From positions 124,001 through 188,000 of the forward strand of contig NZ_JAVAMS010000002.1 in assembly GCF_030730945.1 (NCBI RefSeq): a DNA stretch of 64,000 nt. The letters run 5' to 3'. Position 1 is the first letter of the stretch. Each line of letters opens with the position of its first letter. Made by a program: the position numbers and the translations under genes. Under the pieces are notes generated by a model that saw nothing but the letters and a program-made list of their open reading frames with translations, was not told the origin of the DNA and searched no databases. Below, piece by piece: positions 1 to 10,366 of the stretch. Source of the DNA: Aurantiacibacter poecillastricola (GTDB taxonomy: Bacteria; Pseudomonadota; Alphaproteobacteria; Sphingomonadales; Sphingomonadaceae).

Positions 1-530
1 GTCCAGCGGCCCACCTGCCGTTCGAAATAATTGCCCGGCGCGCCGTAATCGGAAAGGCCCGCCTCTGCCGGATCGACCGCGTGCAACTGCGCCAGCGCAT
101 CGACCAGGGCGAGGTAGATCGGGCGTCTCTCCTCCTTCGCACAATCTGGCAAAGTGCCGTCCCAGAAGGTGCGGCCTTCCACCATGCCCATGATGTAGAA
201 GGGCGCGCCGATCACTGCCTCGTCCTCGCAAAGCGCGTAGGGCTTCGCCACCGGCAGGCCGAGCGGATGAAGCGCGCTGATCAGCCGGAACTCGCGCTCC
301 ACCGCATGGGCGGACGGCAGGATCTTGCCGAAAGGCTTGCGCCTGAGGACGTAATCCTCCCCACCGAAACGCAGGCGATATGTCGGGTTGGACTGGCCTC
401 CCGGGAACTTCGCCAGGGACTGGATTTCACCCCCATGGGGCGCGTTGTTGACCAGCCAGTGCGTCAGTGGGGCGTGATCGAGGTCGGCAAAGGCCCCTTC
501 TTTATCCTGGCTGCCAGTGTCCCTCGTCAT
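1..530 (-). CDS. APH-family phosphotransferase, C-terminus outside window
   Basis: The first 176 residues of a protein that continues past the window edge. The segment FPGGQSNPTYRLRF followed by YVLRRKP is the nucleotide-binding start of the aminoglycoside-phosphotransferase-like fold, in the variant found next to acyl-CoA dehydrogenases (ACAD10/11 type). Such proteins are thought to phosphorylate hydroxylated acyl-CoAs or small alcohols; the substrate here is unknown. The ATG at 528-530 is preceded by GAGGAGAG at a good distance. The catalytic HxD loop would lie in the missing part, so activity cannot be judged. It is divergent from the TetR-type gene at 643, and a 12-bp palindrome lies between them, which suggests shared control. 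Confidence 0.85.
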   Translation of the reverse strand, partial: MTRDTGSQDKEGAFADLDHAPLTHWLVNNAPHGGEIQSLAKFPGGQSNPTYRLRFGGEDYVLRRKPFGKILPSAHAVEREFRLISALHPLGLPVAKPYALCEDEAVIGAPFYIMGMVEGRTFWDGTLPDCAKEERRPIYLALVDALAQLHAVDPAEAGLSDYGAPGNYFERQVGRW

Positions 531-559
531 GCATCTCTCCTCGCTCTGAAAGATACCAT

Positions 560-571
560 ACTTTCGAAAGT
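560..571. promoter_or_regulatory. Perfect 12-bp palindrome, candidate operator
   Basis: ACTTTCGAAAGT is a perfect palindrome in the 112-bp gap between the divergent phosphotransferase and TetR-type genes. TetR proteins commonly bind palindromes in such gaps, so it is a candidate autoregulatory operator. No second copy was seen in the gap. Confidence 0.35.
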
Positions 572-642
572 TTGTCGGACACAACCCAAAACCATCGATC
601 CTTTTCCTTGGCGAAAGGGTTCGTTTCCGGCATGGAAGCGCG

Positions 643-1917
643 ATGGACGCAAAAGCTATCCGGACAAGAGGGGGGAAGGGAGAGCCGCCTCGCGGCATCC
701 GTTACGAGCGCAAGCGCGACGCCCTGCTCGATGCAGCGACCGCGCTTATCAACGAGCGCGGAGCGAAGGCGACGACGCTGCAGGCGGTCTCGCAAGCCGT
801 TGAACTCAGCACTACCAGCGTCACCTATTACTTCCCCCGGAAGGACGTGCTGGCCGCCGCCGTTTTCGAGCGCGCGATAAGCCGGCTGCGCGCCTATGTG
901 GACGAGGCGGCGAAGGAAAAGACGCCGCATGACAGGGTGTGCCGCCTGCTGGAACTGCATGTGAACCTGCGCGCCGACGTGATCCGCGAGGACGATGTGC
1001 CCATCGCCACCCTGTCCGAGGTGCGCACGCTGGACGATCCCATTCGCGAGCCGTTGCTGCGCCAGTATATCGACCTGTTTCGCGCCACGCGCGACCTTTG
1101 GGGCGACTTCCCCGCGAGCCACAAGCCGTTGATGACGGCGCGCACCCACTTGCTGCAGGAGACGATCTTCTGGATGCCGGTGTGGCTGGCGCGCTTTCCG
1201 ATCGACGAGTTTCCCCGCGTCCACCACCAGCTTTTCGACCTGTTCGAAAAGGGGCTGGCCGTGCCCGGCGCGCAGTGGTCCCCCCTGGCCCTGCCGCGCG
1301 ATGCCGATGGCGAGCCGGTGGGCGACGAGGAGCGCGGGGCGCCCAACTTTTTGGGCGTGGCGACGCGGCTGATCAATGAAAGCGGCTATCGCGGCGCGTC
1401 CGTGGTGCGCATCGTGGACGAGCTCAAGGTGACGAAGGGCAGCTTCTACCATCACCTCGATACCAAGGACGACCTGATCCTCGAATGCTTCCGCCGCACC
1501 TTTCGCCGCATTTCCGATGTGCAGCGCATGGCGGGAGAAACGGGCAGGAACCAGTGGGAACACCTGGAGGCCACGATGGCCTATCTGATGGACCTGCAGT
1601 TCGACGGTGAATTCCCGCTCACCCGCACTTCCGCGCTCCAGGCCCTGCCTGCCGATGTGCGCACCGAACTGCTGGCCCGGTCGGATCGCACTTCCCTGCG
1701 CTTTGGCAACATGCTGGTGGAGGGTGCGCAGGAAGGCTCGATCCGCGTGGTCAATCCGCTGATTGCCAGCCAGACGATCACCGCGATGCTGAATTCCGCC
1801 TATGATTTGCGCAAATGGGCGAACGGCATGGAGCGCGAGACGGCGATCCGCCTCTACGCCTCGTGCCTCATGCACGGCATGTTCGCCGATCCCGCCGCCA
1901 TCATGGGCGAGGCATGA
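643..1917 (+). CDS. Tandem-domain TetR-type transcriptional regulator
   Basis: The protein has 424 residues, about twice the usual TetR length of around 200. Two TetR-type helix-turn-helix regions are visible. The first is at about residues 22-75 (KRDALLDAATALINERG through TTSVTYYFPRKDVL). The second is at about residues 238-290 (VATRLINESGYRGAS through KGSFYHHLDTKDDL). Each is followed by a helical ligand-domain-like region, so the chain looks like two TetR monomers fused head to tail, a possible single-chain pseudo-dimer. It leads a tightly packed set of acyl-CoA-type genes and its stop overlaps the phosphatase start. Its ligand is probably a metabolite of that pathway, which is inference. 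Confidence 0.85.
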   Translation: MDAKAIRTRGGKGEPPRGIRYERKRDALLDAATALINERGAKATTLQAVSQAVELSTTSVTYYFPRKDVLAAAVFERAISRLRAYVDEAAKEKTPHDRVCRLLELHVNLRADVIREDDVPIATLSEVRTLDDPIREPLLRQYIDLFRATRDLWGDFPASHKPLMTARTHLLQETIFWMPVWLARFPIDEFPRVHHQLFDLFEKGLAVPGAQWSPLALPRDADGEPVGDEERGAPNFLGVATRLINESGYRGASVVRIVDELKVTKGSFYHHLDTKDDLILECFRRTFRRISDVQRMAGETGRNQWEHLEATMAYLMDLQFDGEFPLTRTSALQALPADVRTELLARSDRTSLRFGNMLVEGAQEGSIRVVNPLIASQTITAMLNSAYDLRKWANGMERETAIRLYASCLMHGMFADPAAIMGEA

Positions 1918-2720
1918 CGCTGACGGGCGCGGACCGGGAGCGCATCCTTACGCTGGAAGGCGCGCGCAATTTCCGCGATTTCGGTGGTTACCTTACACAG
2001 GATGGCGGCAAGGTCAGGCGCGGCATGCTGTTCCGCTCCAACCGCCTATCGCAGCTGACGCCCGGCGACATCGCTCTGCTTGAGGAGACCGGCATCGCCA
2101 CGATCTTCGACCTGCGCGCTCCACGAGAGCGGGAGGCAGACCCCACCGCGTGGCAGGCGGCGCATCTCGATTTCCATAGCTGGCCGCCGGGGCACAAGCG
2201 GCGGCTGGTCGACATGGCGCTGGAATATCCGCCCACCGCCAAGGGGGCGGAAGCGCTGATGGCAGATTTCTACGCCGACCTGCCGCGCATGATGGCGCAT
2301 GCTTTCGGCGGCATTCTCGCTCGCATCGCCGATGGAGCCGCGCCGTGCATCATCCACTGCTCGGCGGGAAAAGACCGCACCGGCATGGCGGCCGCCCTGA
2401 TCCTCAGCGCCGTGGGCGTGCCGCGCGAGAGTGTGCTGGACGATTATGCGATGACCGACAGGATCGTCGCGAGCGAGGACGACATGGCCCGCTCGCTGTT
2501 CACCGGCAAAAGCGGCGGGGACCGCGCGAAAGGTTCGATGCGCGAGAGGTTTCCGCCCGAGGCCATTGCCGTGATGCGTTCGGCCAGGCCCAGCTTCCTC
2601 GAAAGCGCGTTCGCCGGGATCGAACGCGACTACGGCACGCTGCCCGAATATTTCGCCGCCATCGGCGCAAATGACGCCGTGCTTGGCCGTCTCAGGAAAT
2701 TGCTGGTCGAACCGGCCTGA
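1914..2720 (+). CDS. Tyrosine-specific protein phosphatase, Y_phosphatase3 type
   Basis: The protein has 268 residues. The phosphatase P-loop HCSAGKDRTG is complete, with the nucleophile Cys149 and the phosphate-binding Arg155. The N-terminal NFRDFGGY segment and RGMLFRSNRLSQLT are typical of the bacterial tyrosine/lipid phosphatase group related to MptpB. The ATG overlaps the TGA of the upstream regulator (ATGA), so the two are probably translationally coupled. The family removes phosphate from phosphotyrosine or phosphoinositides. Why it sits inside an acyl-CoA catabolic operon is unclear, though it is a plausible partner of the nearby APH-like kinase. Confidence 0.85.
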   Translation: MTLTGADRERILTLEGARNFRDFGGYLTQDGGKVRRGMLFRSNRLSQLTPGDIALLEETGIATIFDLRAPREREADPTAWQAAHLDFHSWPPGHKRRLVDMALEYPPTAKGAEALMADFYADLPRMMAHAFGGILARIADGAAPCIIHCSAGKDRTGMAAALILSAVGVPRESVLDDYAMTDRIVASEDDMARSLFTGKSGGDRAKGSMRERFPPEAIAVMRSARPSFLESAFAGIERDYGTLPEYFAAIGANDAVLGRLRKLLVEPA

Positions 2721-2740
2721 CCTTCAAGGAGAAACGCGAC

Positions 2741-3739
2741 ATGAAAGCCCTGCTTTCCACCGCCCCCGGCGGCCCCGACACGCTGGAACTGATCGAGATC
2801 GACAAGCCTGCGCTCGGCAAGGGTGAACTGGCTGTGCGCGTGCTCGCCTGTTCGATCAACTATCCGGACGTCCTCATCATCGAGGACAAGTACCAGATGC
2901 GCCCGCCTCGTCCTTTCGCGCCCGGCGCGGAGATCGCTGGCGAGGTCACCGAAGTGGGCGAGGGGGTGGAAGGCTGGTCCCCGGGCGACAGGCTGATCGC
3001 CGTCACCGGCTTCGGCGGACTGGTGGAACACATGACGCTTGAGGCCGCCCGCGCCTTCCACCTGCCCGAGGGGGCCGATCCTGTCGCCGGCTCCGCCCTG
3101 CTGATGACCTATGCCACCACGATCCACGCGCTGAAGGACCGGGGCGAGCTCGGCGAGGGCCAGACCTTGCTGGTGCTGGGCGCAGCGGGCGGGGTTGGGC
3201 TGGCCGCGGTCGAGATCGGCAAGGCGATGGGCGCGCGCGTCGTGGCCGCCGTCTCGAGCGAGGACAAGGCGGAGGCGGCAAGGGCGGCAGGCGCGGACGC
3301 AACGATGATCTATGGCCGTGCGCCTTTCGACAAGGAGCAGAGCAAGGCGCTTTCCGCCGCGTTCAAGGAGGCCGTGGGCAAGGGCGGGGCTGACGTGATC
3401 TACGATCCAGTCGGCGGCGATTATTGCGAGCCTGCGCTGCGCTCCATCGCGTGGGAAGGGCGTTACCTGGTGGTGGGTTTCCCGGCGGGCATCCCGAAGC
3501 TTCCGCTTAATCTCACGCTGCTGAAAAGCTGCGACGTGCGCGGCGTCTTCTGGGGCGGTTTCGCCATGCGCGAGCCTGCGCGCAACGCCGCCCATGTCGA
3601 GCAGCTGCTGGACTGGTGGCAGGCAGGCACGATCACCCCGCGTATCGACTGCACGTTTCCCCTCGAACGCGGGGGAGAGGCGATCACGCGACTGGCCGAA
3701 CGCCGCGCCGTGGGCAAGGTCGTCGTCACGATGGGCTGA
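2741..3739 (+). CDS. NADPH:quinone oxidoreductase family (MDR, zinc-independent)
   Basis: The protein has 332 residues, the usual length for this family. The GroES-like N-terminal half is followed by the nucleotide-binding glycine motif GAAGGVGLAAVEIGKAMGA (about residues 147-165). The structural and catalytic zinc cysteine clusters of alcohol dehydrogenases are absent, which fits the quinone oxidoreductase or enoyl reductase branch. AAGGAG lies just before the ATG, and the gene is 20 nt after the phosphatase. It probably reduces an enone or quinone intermediate using NADPH. Confidence 0.88.
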   Translation: MKALLSTAPGGPDTLELIEIDKPALGKGELAVRVLACSINYPDVLIIEDKYQMRPPRPFAPGAEIAGEVTEVGEGVEGWSPGDRLIAVTGFGGLVEHMTLEAARAFHLPEGADPVAGSALLMTYATTIHALKDRGELGEGQTLLVLGAAGGVGLAAVEIGKAMGARVVAAVSSEDKAEAARAAGADATMIYGRAPFDKEQSKALSAAFKEAVGKGGADVIYDPVGGDYCEPALRSIAWEGRYLVVGFPAGIPKLPLNLTLLKSCDVRGVFWGGFAMREPARNAAHVEQLLDWWQAGTITPRIDCTFPLERGGEAITRLAERRAVGKVVVTMG

Positions 3740-3836
3740 CATACTTTCCCTTCGGCGATAGGCGGTACGACGGCGATTTTCCCCATTCCCGATTTTCAGA
3801 AAACGCGATTGCCCGTTGCCAGCGCGTCTGCCTTGA

Positions 3837-5765
<1,929 letters not shown>

Positions 5766-5773
<8 letters not shown>

Positions 5774-6629
5774 TTTCAACACGCTCGATCTGGAGATCGA
5801 CAACGGGCTGGCCGTGGCCACCTTCAACCGCCCCGACAAGATGAACACCTTCAACCCGGCGATGATCGCCGACCTGCTGGCGCTGTTCGACCTCACCGAT
5901 GCCGACGACGCCGTGCGCGCGGTAATCCTTACCGGCTCGGGCCGCGCTTTCTGCGCCGGAGCGGACCTTGGCGGCGGCGGCGAGACCTTCGACTACGACA
6001 AGCGGCAGCGGGCCGACGACATCGGCGGTCCGGACCGCGACGGTGGTGGCATGGTGACCTTGCGCATCTTCCGCAGCCTGAAGCCGGTAATCGCGGCATC
6101 GAACGGCGCGGCCGTGGGGATCGGCGCGACGATGCAACTGCCGATGGACTGGCGCGTGGCCGCGGAGGATTCTCGCTACGGCTTCGTCTTCTCCCGCCGC
6201 GGGGTGACGCCGGAGGCCTGCTCCGGCTGGTTCCTGCCCCGGCTAGTAGGAATGCCCAAGGCCCTCGACTGGACCTATTCGGGCCGCGTCTTCGGAGCAC
6301 AGGAAGCGCTGGAGGCGGGCCTTGTCCAGTCGCTCCACCCGGCGGACGGCCTGCTCGATGCGGCGAAGGAAAAGGCCTTGGAGATGACCGCGTCCTCCGC
6401 GCCCGTATCCGTCGCCCTGGCGCGCCAGCTCATGTGGCAGGGCCAGACGATGGCCCATCCGATGGACATGCACCGGGTGGACAGCCGCGTCTTCGCATCG
6501 CGCGGCCGCTCCGCAGATGTCCGCGAGGGGATCGCCGCCTTCAAGGAAAAGCGCGAGGCGAGCTATCCCGACACCGTACCGGAAGGCCTTCCGGACATGG
6601 ACTGGGCAAGGGAGCCCAGCTTCGAATGA
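5766..6629 (+). CDS. Enoyl-CoA hydratase/isomerase family (crotonase)
   Basis: The protein has 287 residues. The crotonase features are present: NRPDKMNTFNPAM near the N-terminus, the oxyanion-hole segment GRAFCAGADLGGGGE, and the second active-site region RRGVTPEACSGWFLPRLVG with a candidate catalytic Glu. The start at 5766 is preferred to an in-frame ATG 30 nt upstream because it follows GGAGA and begins at the conserved position. It overlaps the hotdog gene. It likely hydrates or isomerises an enoyl-CoA intermediate of the operon's pathway. Confidence 0.9.
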
Positions 6630-6694
6630 TATCGATTCGACCTGGAGCGCTGCGTCCCACTCCATCTCTCGGGACAGGCATATCCGGGCGGACG

Positions 6695-6720
6695 GGGGCC
6701 GGGGCGCAAGGCTCGGCCCC
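6695..6720 (+). other. GC-rich hairpin between crotonase and MFS genes
   Basis: GGGGCCG (6695-6701) pairs with CGGCCCC (6714-6720) in the 121-bp gap. There is no clear T-tract, so it could be a weak terminator, a processing site or nothing functional. Confidence 0.3.
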
Positions 6721-6750
6721 TTGTCACCCAACGGGACGAGGAAACGACGC

Positions 6751-8040
6751 ATGACACAAGCAGCTGCCCCACCTGTCGAAACGCCCAAACGCGTCCTGCC
6801 CGCCAACGCGAATTTCGTGCTGGCGATGCTGTTGCTGGTCTACATCTTCAATTTCCTCGACCGGATGATGCTGTCGATCCTGGCAGCGCCGATCCAGGCG
6901 GATCTCGGCCTGACGGACAGCCAGATGGGATTGCTGGGCGGGCTGGCCTTCGCCGTCCTCTATTCGACGCTGGCCGTGCCGCTGTCTTCGCTGGCGGACA
7001 GGACCAGCCGCAGCTGGGTCATCACCATCGCGCTTGTCTTCTGGAGCGCGTTTACCGCGCTATGCGGCGTGGCGCAGAACTTCTGGCAGATCTTCGCCGC
7101 GCGCGTGGGCGTGGGCGTGGGCGAGGCGGGCGGGGTCGCGCCCAGCTATGCCATTATCGGCGATTATTTCCCGCCTCGCCGCCGGGCCACGGCGCTGGCC
7201 GTCTATTCGCTGGGCATCCCCATCGGCAGCGCTTTTGGCGTAATGGGCGGCGGCTGGATCGCCTCCACCATCGACTGGCGCGTGGCATTCTTCGTGATGG
7301 GAGGGCTGGGCATCCTGATCGCCCCGCTGTTCAAGATGGTGGTGAAGGACGTACCGCGGCAGGAAAGCGCCGATACCGCCGCGCATGGCGGGCAGTCCAT
7401 CGGCACGGTGTTCCGCATCCTGGCGAAGAAGCCGTCCTTCTGGTTCATGGCATTCGGTGCGGCGGCGAGTTCCATGCTGGGCTATGGCATCGGCTTCTGG
7501 AAACCCAGCTTCCTCATCCGCAGTTTCGAGCTCGACCTGTGGGGAGCGGCGCTGTTCTCGGGCGGAGTGCTGCTGATCGGCGGGGTGACCGGCATGCTGG
7601 CGGGCGGTGCGCTTGCGGACCGGTTGGGCGCCAAGAGGGCCTGGTATCCGCGTCTGCCAGCCATCGCCTTCATCATCTGTGCGCCCGTTTACGCAGCCGG
7701 CGTGTTGACGGACAGCCTTGTCGTGGCGTTCCTCCTTTTCCTGATCCCGCAGGGCCTCGCCTATGTCTGGTTCGGCCCGGTGCTGACCGCGGTGCAGCAC
7801 CTCGTCGAACCGCGCGCGCGTGCGACGGCATCGGCGCTGTTCCTGCTCATCAACAATCTGATCGGACTCGGCGGTGGGATCTATGCGCTGGGCGTCATCT
7901 CCGACATCTACGCGCCGATCTATGGCGACGAATCCCTGCGGATATCGATCCTGACCGTCCTTCCTGTCTACTTGCTTGCGGGTGGCCTGATGCTGCTGGC
8001 CACGAGGAGCATCCAGCGAGACTGGGTGGAGGAGGCGTGA
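6751..8040 (+). CDS. MFS transporter
   Basis: The protein has 429 residues with about 12 hydrophobic segments. The first helix contains LAMLLLVYIFNFLDRMMLS. The loop LADRTSRSWV between helices 2 and 3 is the usual MFS motif A region, and GVGVGEAGGVAPSYAIIGDYFPPRRR is typical of the spinster/hexuronate-like branch. The start at 6751 has GAGGAAA upstream; reading further upstream gives non-family sequence. As the last gene of the catabolic set it may import the substrate or export a product. It is also the nearest transporter to the YcaO-TfuA locus, but no export role is shown. Confidence 0.88.
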   Translation: MTQAAAPPVETPKRVLPANANFVLAMLLLVYIFNFLDRMMLSILAAPIQADLGLTDSQMGLLGGLAFAVLYSTLAVPLSSLADRTSRSWVITIALVFWSAFTALCGVAQNFWQIFAARVGVGVGEAGGVAPSYAIIGDYFPPRRRATALAVYSLGIPIGSAFGVMGGGWIASTIDWRVAFFVMGGLGILIAPLFKMVVKDVPRQESADTAAHGGQSIGTVFRILAKKPSFWFMAFGAAASSMLGYGIGFWKPSFLIRSFELDLWGAALFSGGVLLIGGVTGMLAGGALADRLGAKRAWYPRLPAIAFIICAPVYAAGVLTDSLVVAFLLFLIPQGLAYVWFGPVLTAVQHLVEPRARATASALFLLINNLIGLGGGIYALGVISDIYAPIYGDESLRISILTVLPVYLLAGGLMLLATRSIQRDWVEEA

Positions 8041-8204
8041 GCAATCGCGATTCCCCGGGCAATGTAAAACGTGATGATCGTCAAATAGTTGAAGTGTAAT
8101 GTTTAGAACAGCCAAGTAAAATGGAGCGGTAAAGCCCCGGTCACTGTTCCGAACTACATCATTTCATGCTATCTTCGCCTCCACATGGCAGCAGGGAGGC
8201 GGAA

Positions 8205-8459
8205 ATGAGCATCGACGACAAGAGTGGGACGACGACGCCCGATCACTACTTCGTGAAGATCGAGGAAGACGGCAAGACAAGGTATGTCCTGTGCGGGGCC
8301 GTGGCATCCTTCGACAAGGACAACGTCTCGGAAGCGACGCTGCAGGGCATCGAGGCACGGTTCAGGCTCCAGACCCTTCCTGCGACGCCTACCGACATGA
8401 ACCTCGATACGCTGCCCTGGAACTTCGAACTCTACTCGTTCCAGTCCGGCCGGAACTGA
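8205..8459 (+). CDS. 84-residue small protein, candidate precursor or partner of YcaO-TfuA
   Basis: I do not recognise this protein. It begins at ATG 8205 after a strong GGGAGGCGG site, preceded by about 160 bp of AT-richer DNA that probably holds the promoter. It is acidic and hydrophilic in its first half (MSIDDKSGTTTP, EEDGKTRY), has one cysteine (Cys30), and ends in an aromatic-rich tail, LPWNFELYSFQSGRN. Its TGA overlaps the ATG of the YcaO-TfuA gene (TGATG), so the two are translationally coupled. Size and position fit a RiPP precursor or a substrate-presenting partner. No leader-cleavage site or repeated core can be seen, so the role is inference. Confidence 0.7.
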   Translation: MSIDDKSGTTTPDHYFVKIEEDGKTRYVLCGAVASFDKDNVSEATLQGIEARFRLQTLPATPTDMNLDTLPWNFELYSFQSGRN

Positions 8460-10366
8460 TGCCGCTCGAGCCTCGCGCTCGAACCCTTGGAGATACGCTG
8501 CGAGCGGCGGTAGCATTGTGCAAGTGTGCGGGTGTGACCCGGGTGGGCGACGTAACCGGCTTCGGCGTGCCCGGGATTCCCGTTTTCCAGGCGATAAGGC
8601 CGTGGTCGCGCTCCCTTTGCGTTGCCCAGGGCAAGGGGCTCACACCCACGGCTGCGGCAGTCTCCGCCCTGCTGGAAGCGGTGGAACTCTGGTCTGCAGA
8701 GAACCTGCGCGGTTCCGATCCGCCGGTGCCTCTTGCCAAGCTGCCTCCCGCCGATCGCGCCTTGTGGACGGGCGACCGCCACAAGCTTCAGATTGCGCTC
8801 GATCCGCTGATCGAGCGCAAGTGGATTCAGGCCAAGGACCTGTCTTCGGGCGATTTGCGAGCGGTTCCGTTCGATCTCCTGTCGCTCGATTTCACGGCAG
8901 GGCGGCTCGAATATCCTGCAACATCGAACGGCCTCGCCTGCGGGAATACCCGGGAAGAGGCCATTGCCTCGGGTCTGGCCGAGTTGCTCGAACAGCATTG
9001 CTGCGCGTGGTTCGCCGCGCTTTCACCGACCGAACGGGCATCGTGCCAGGTGAAGCTCCACACGATCGAGGACGCTCTCCTCGAAGGACTGATGGCGCGC
9101 GTGAGGGCGGCAGGTTTTTCGCTGCGCGCATGGAGCATCGGCGAGGCATTCGGGGTGAGTGCATTTCAATGCATGCTGACGGAAAACAGCCGCCAGTTCG
9201 ACGACCTCGCTCCATCCACCGGAAGCGCCTGCCATACCGACAAGCGCGTCGCCTTCGTGGGAGCCCTGCTGGAAGCCGTGCAGTCCCGCGCAACGTTGTT
9301 TGCGGGAGCGCGCGACGACATCGTGCCCGATGCCTATACCGGTGGCCGGGAGCAGGAATTTGCGATGATGCTCGCATCGCTCGGTTTCGGGGAAGGGCGG
9401 CGGGACTGGAGCGCCATTCCCTCCAGACCGGCGCACGATTCCGAAGAGGTTGTGCGCGCTCTCCTGTATGTCGCAGGCGAGATCACATCGTTGCCGGTAG
9501 TCGCCTTTCGCCATGAACTGCCCTGCGATGACATCGAGCTCTGGCATTGCCTCGCCCCGGGCCTTCATGACGTGGCACGGCTGGACCGTGCCGCAAGGAA
9601 GCCTCCCGCCGCGCCCGCCTTTCCGAGCATTCACGCATCGGACCGCGCGAACCGCAAGTTCCTCTTTGCAGGACCGGGCATGCATGGCCTGGAATGTCCC
9701 CGGAACGTGGAACTGCGTCCGCCTGCTGCATGCGGCGACCTTGGTGCACTGCTGGCGGAGCCGGCTGCAACGGTTGCGCTGGTCGATGGAGTCTTCCGCA
9801 CGTCACGGACGGTCTGGCACCGGGAGATCCTCAGCCTGCTCGATGCCGGCTGGCGCGTGCTCGGCGCCAGCAGCCTCGGCGCGATCCGCGCGGCCGAGTT
9901 GCAGAGGTTCGGGATGGAGGGGGTGGGGGAAATTTTCGCCGGTTACGCGTGCGGCGCCATCGCACGGGATGATGCCGTGCTGCTAAGCCACGCGCCAGCC
10001 TACTTGGGTTTCGCACCGTTTACGGTAGCGCTTGTGGATGCCGAGTACACCCTCGCCACCTTGCCAATCCCGCCGGAAGACCGGCGCATGATGCAAAGGA
10101 TCGTGCGCACCACCGATTACACGCAGCGAAGCTGGCAGTCCTGCTGCGAACAGTTCGAGTGTCGCACGGGCAGGCCCTTTCCCGTCGCATCCGAGGATCT
10201 CGGGCGGTTGCCGTCGCTGAAACGGATGGATGTGCTCTCCTTGCTGGAAGAGCTCGCGAAACCGCGTGGATCGAGGACGCGAATGTCCTGCTCGCCCCCG
10301 CACACTTTCTATTACGACCGGCTCGTCACCAGCCTGGCTCCAGCATCTGTCGCAGCCCCGACTTGA
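8459..10366 (+). CDS. YcaO-TfuA fusion protein (peptide-backbone modifying enzyme)
   Basis: The protein has 635 residues with two domains. Residues about 25-375 are YcaO-like. They carry GKGLTPTAAAVSALLEAVE with the ATP-binding S69, E73 and E76, then NGLACGNTREEA (157-168), E175 and E178, and the C-terminal LAPGL (365-369). Residues about 400-635 are TfuA-like, with FLFAGPG (401-407), PPAACGDL, LVDGVF (441-446), VWHREIL (452-458), GASSLGAIRAAEL (469-481) and GMEGVGEIF. YcaO enzymes activate backbone amides with ATP; with TfuA they are known to make thioamides in McrA and thioviridamide-type peptides. In most systems these are separate genes. The ATG overlaps the small gene's stop. The last 41 nt overlap the convergent regulator. 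Confidence 0.9.
   Translation: MPLEPRARTLGDTLRAAVALCKCAGVTRVGDVTGFGVPGIPVFQAIRPWSRSLCVAQGKGLTPTAAAVSALLEAVELWSAENLRGSDPPVPLAKLPPADRALWTGDRHKLQIALDPLIERKWIQAKDLSSGDLRAVPFDLLSLDFTAGRLEYPATSNGLACGNTREEAIASGLAELLEQHCCAWFAALSPTERASCQVKLHTIEDALLEGLMARVRAAGFSLRAWSIGEAFGVSAFQCMLTENSRQFDDLAPSTGSACHTDKRVAFVGALLEAVQSRATLFAGARDDIVPDAYTGGREQEFAMMLASLGFGEGRRDWSAIPSRPAHDSEEVVRALLYVAGEITSLPVVAFRHELPCDDIELWHCLAPGLHDVARLDRAARKPPAAPAFPSIHASDRANRKFLFAGPGMHGLECPRNVELRPPAACGDLGALLAEPAATVALVDGVFRTSRTVWHREILSLLDAGWRVLGASSLGAIRAAELQRFGMEGVGEIFAGYACGAIARDDAVLLSHAPAYLGFAPFTVALVDAEYTLATLPIPPEDRRMMQRIVRTTDYTQRSWQSCCEQFECRTGRPFPVASEDLGRLPSLKRMDVLSLLEELAKPRGSRTRMSCSPPHTFYYDRLVTSLAPASVAAPT

Noticed and set aside
502..1875. 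Long minus-strand open frame (457 codons) opposite the tandem TetR gene
   Set aside because: It is the antisense shadow of a clear TetR-type gene; the product has no family features and is rich in Arg, His and Gln, as high-GC shadows are.
7060..8115. 351-codon minus-strand frame opposite the MFS gene
   Set aside because: No membrane or enzyme features; typical shadow of a GC-rich transporter gene.
8291..8458. Upstream in-frame extension of the YcaO-TfuA gene
   Set aside because: It runs through the small gene in another frame, gives non-family sequence, and the ATG at 8459 overlaps the preceding stop in the usual coupled way.
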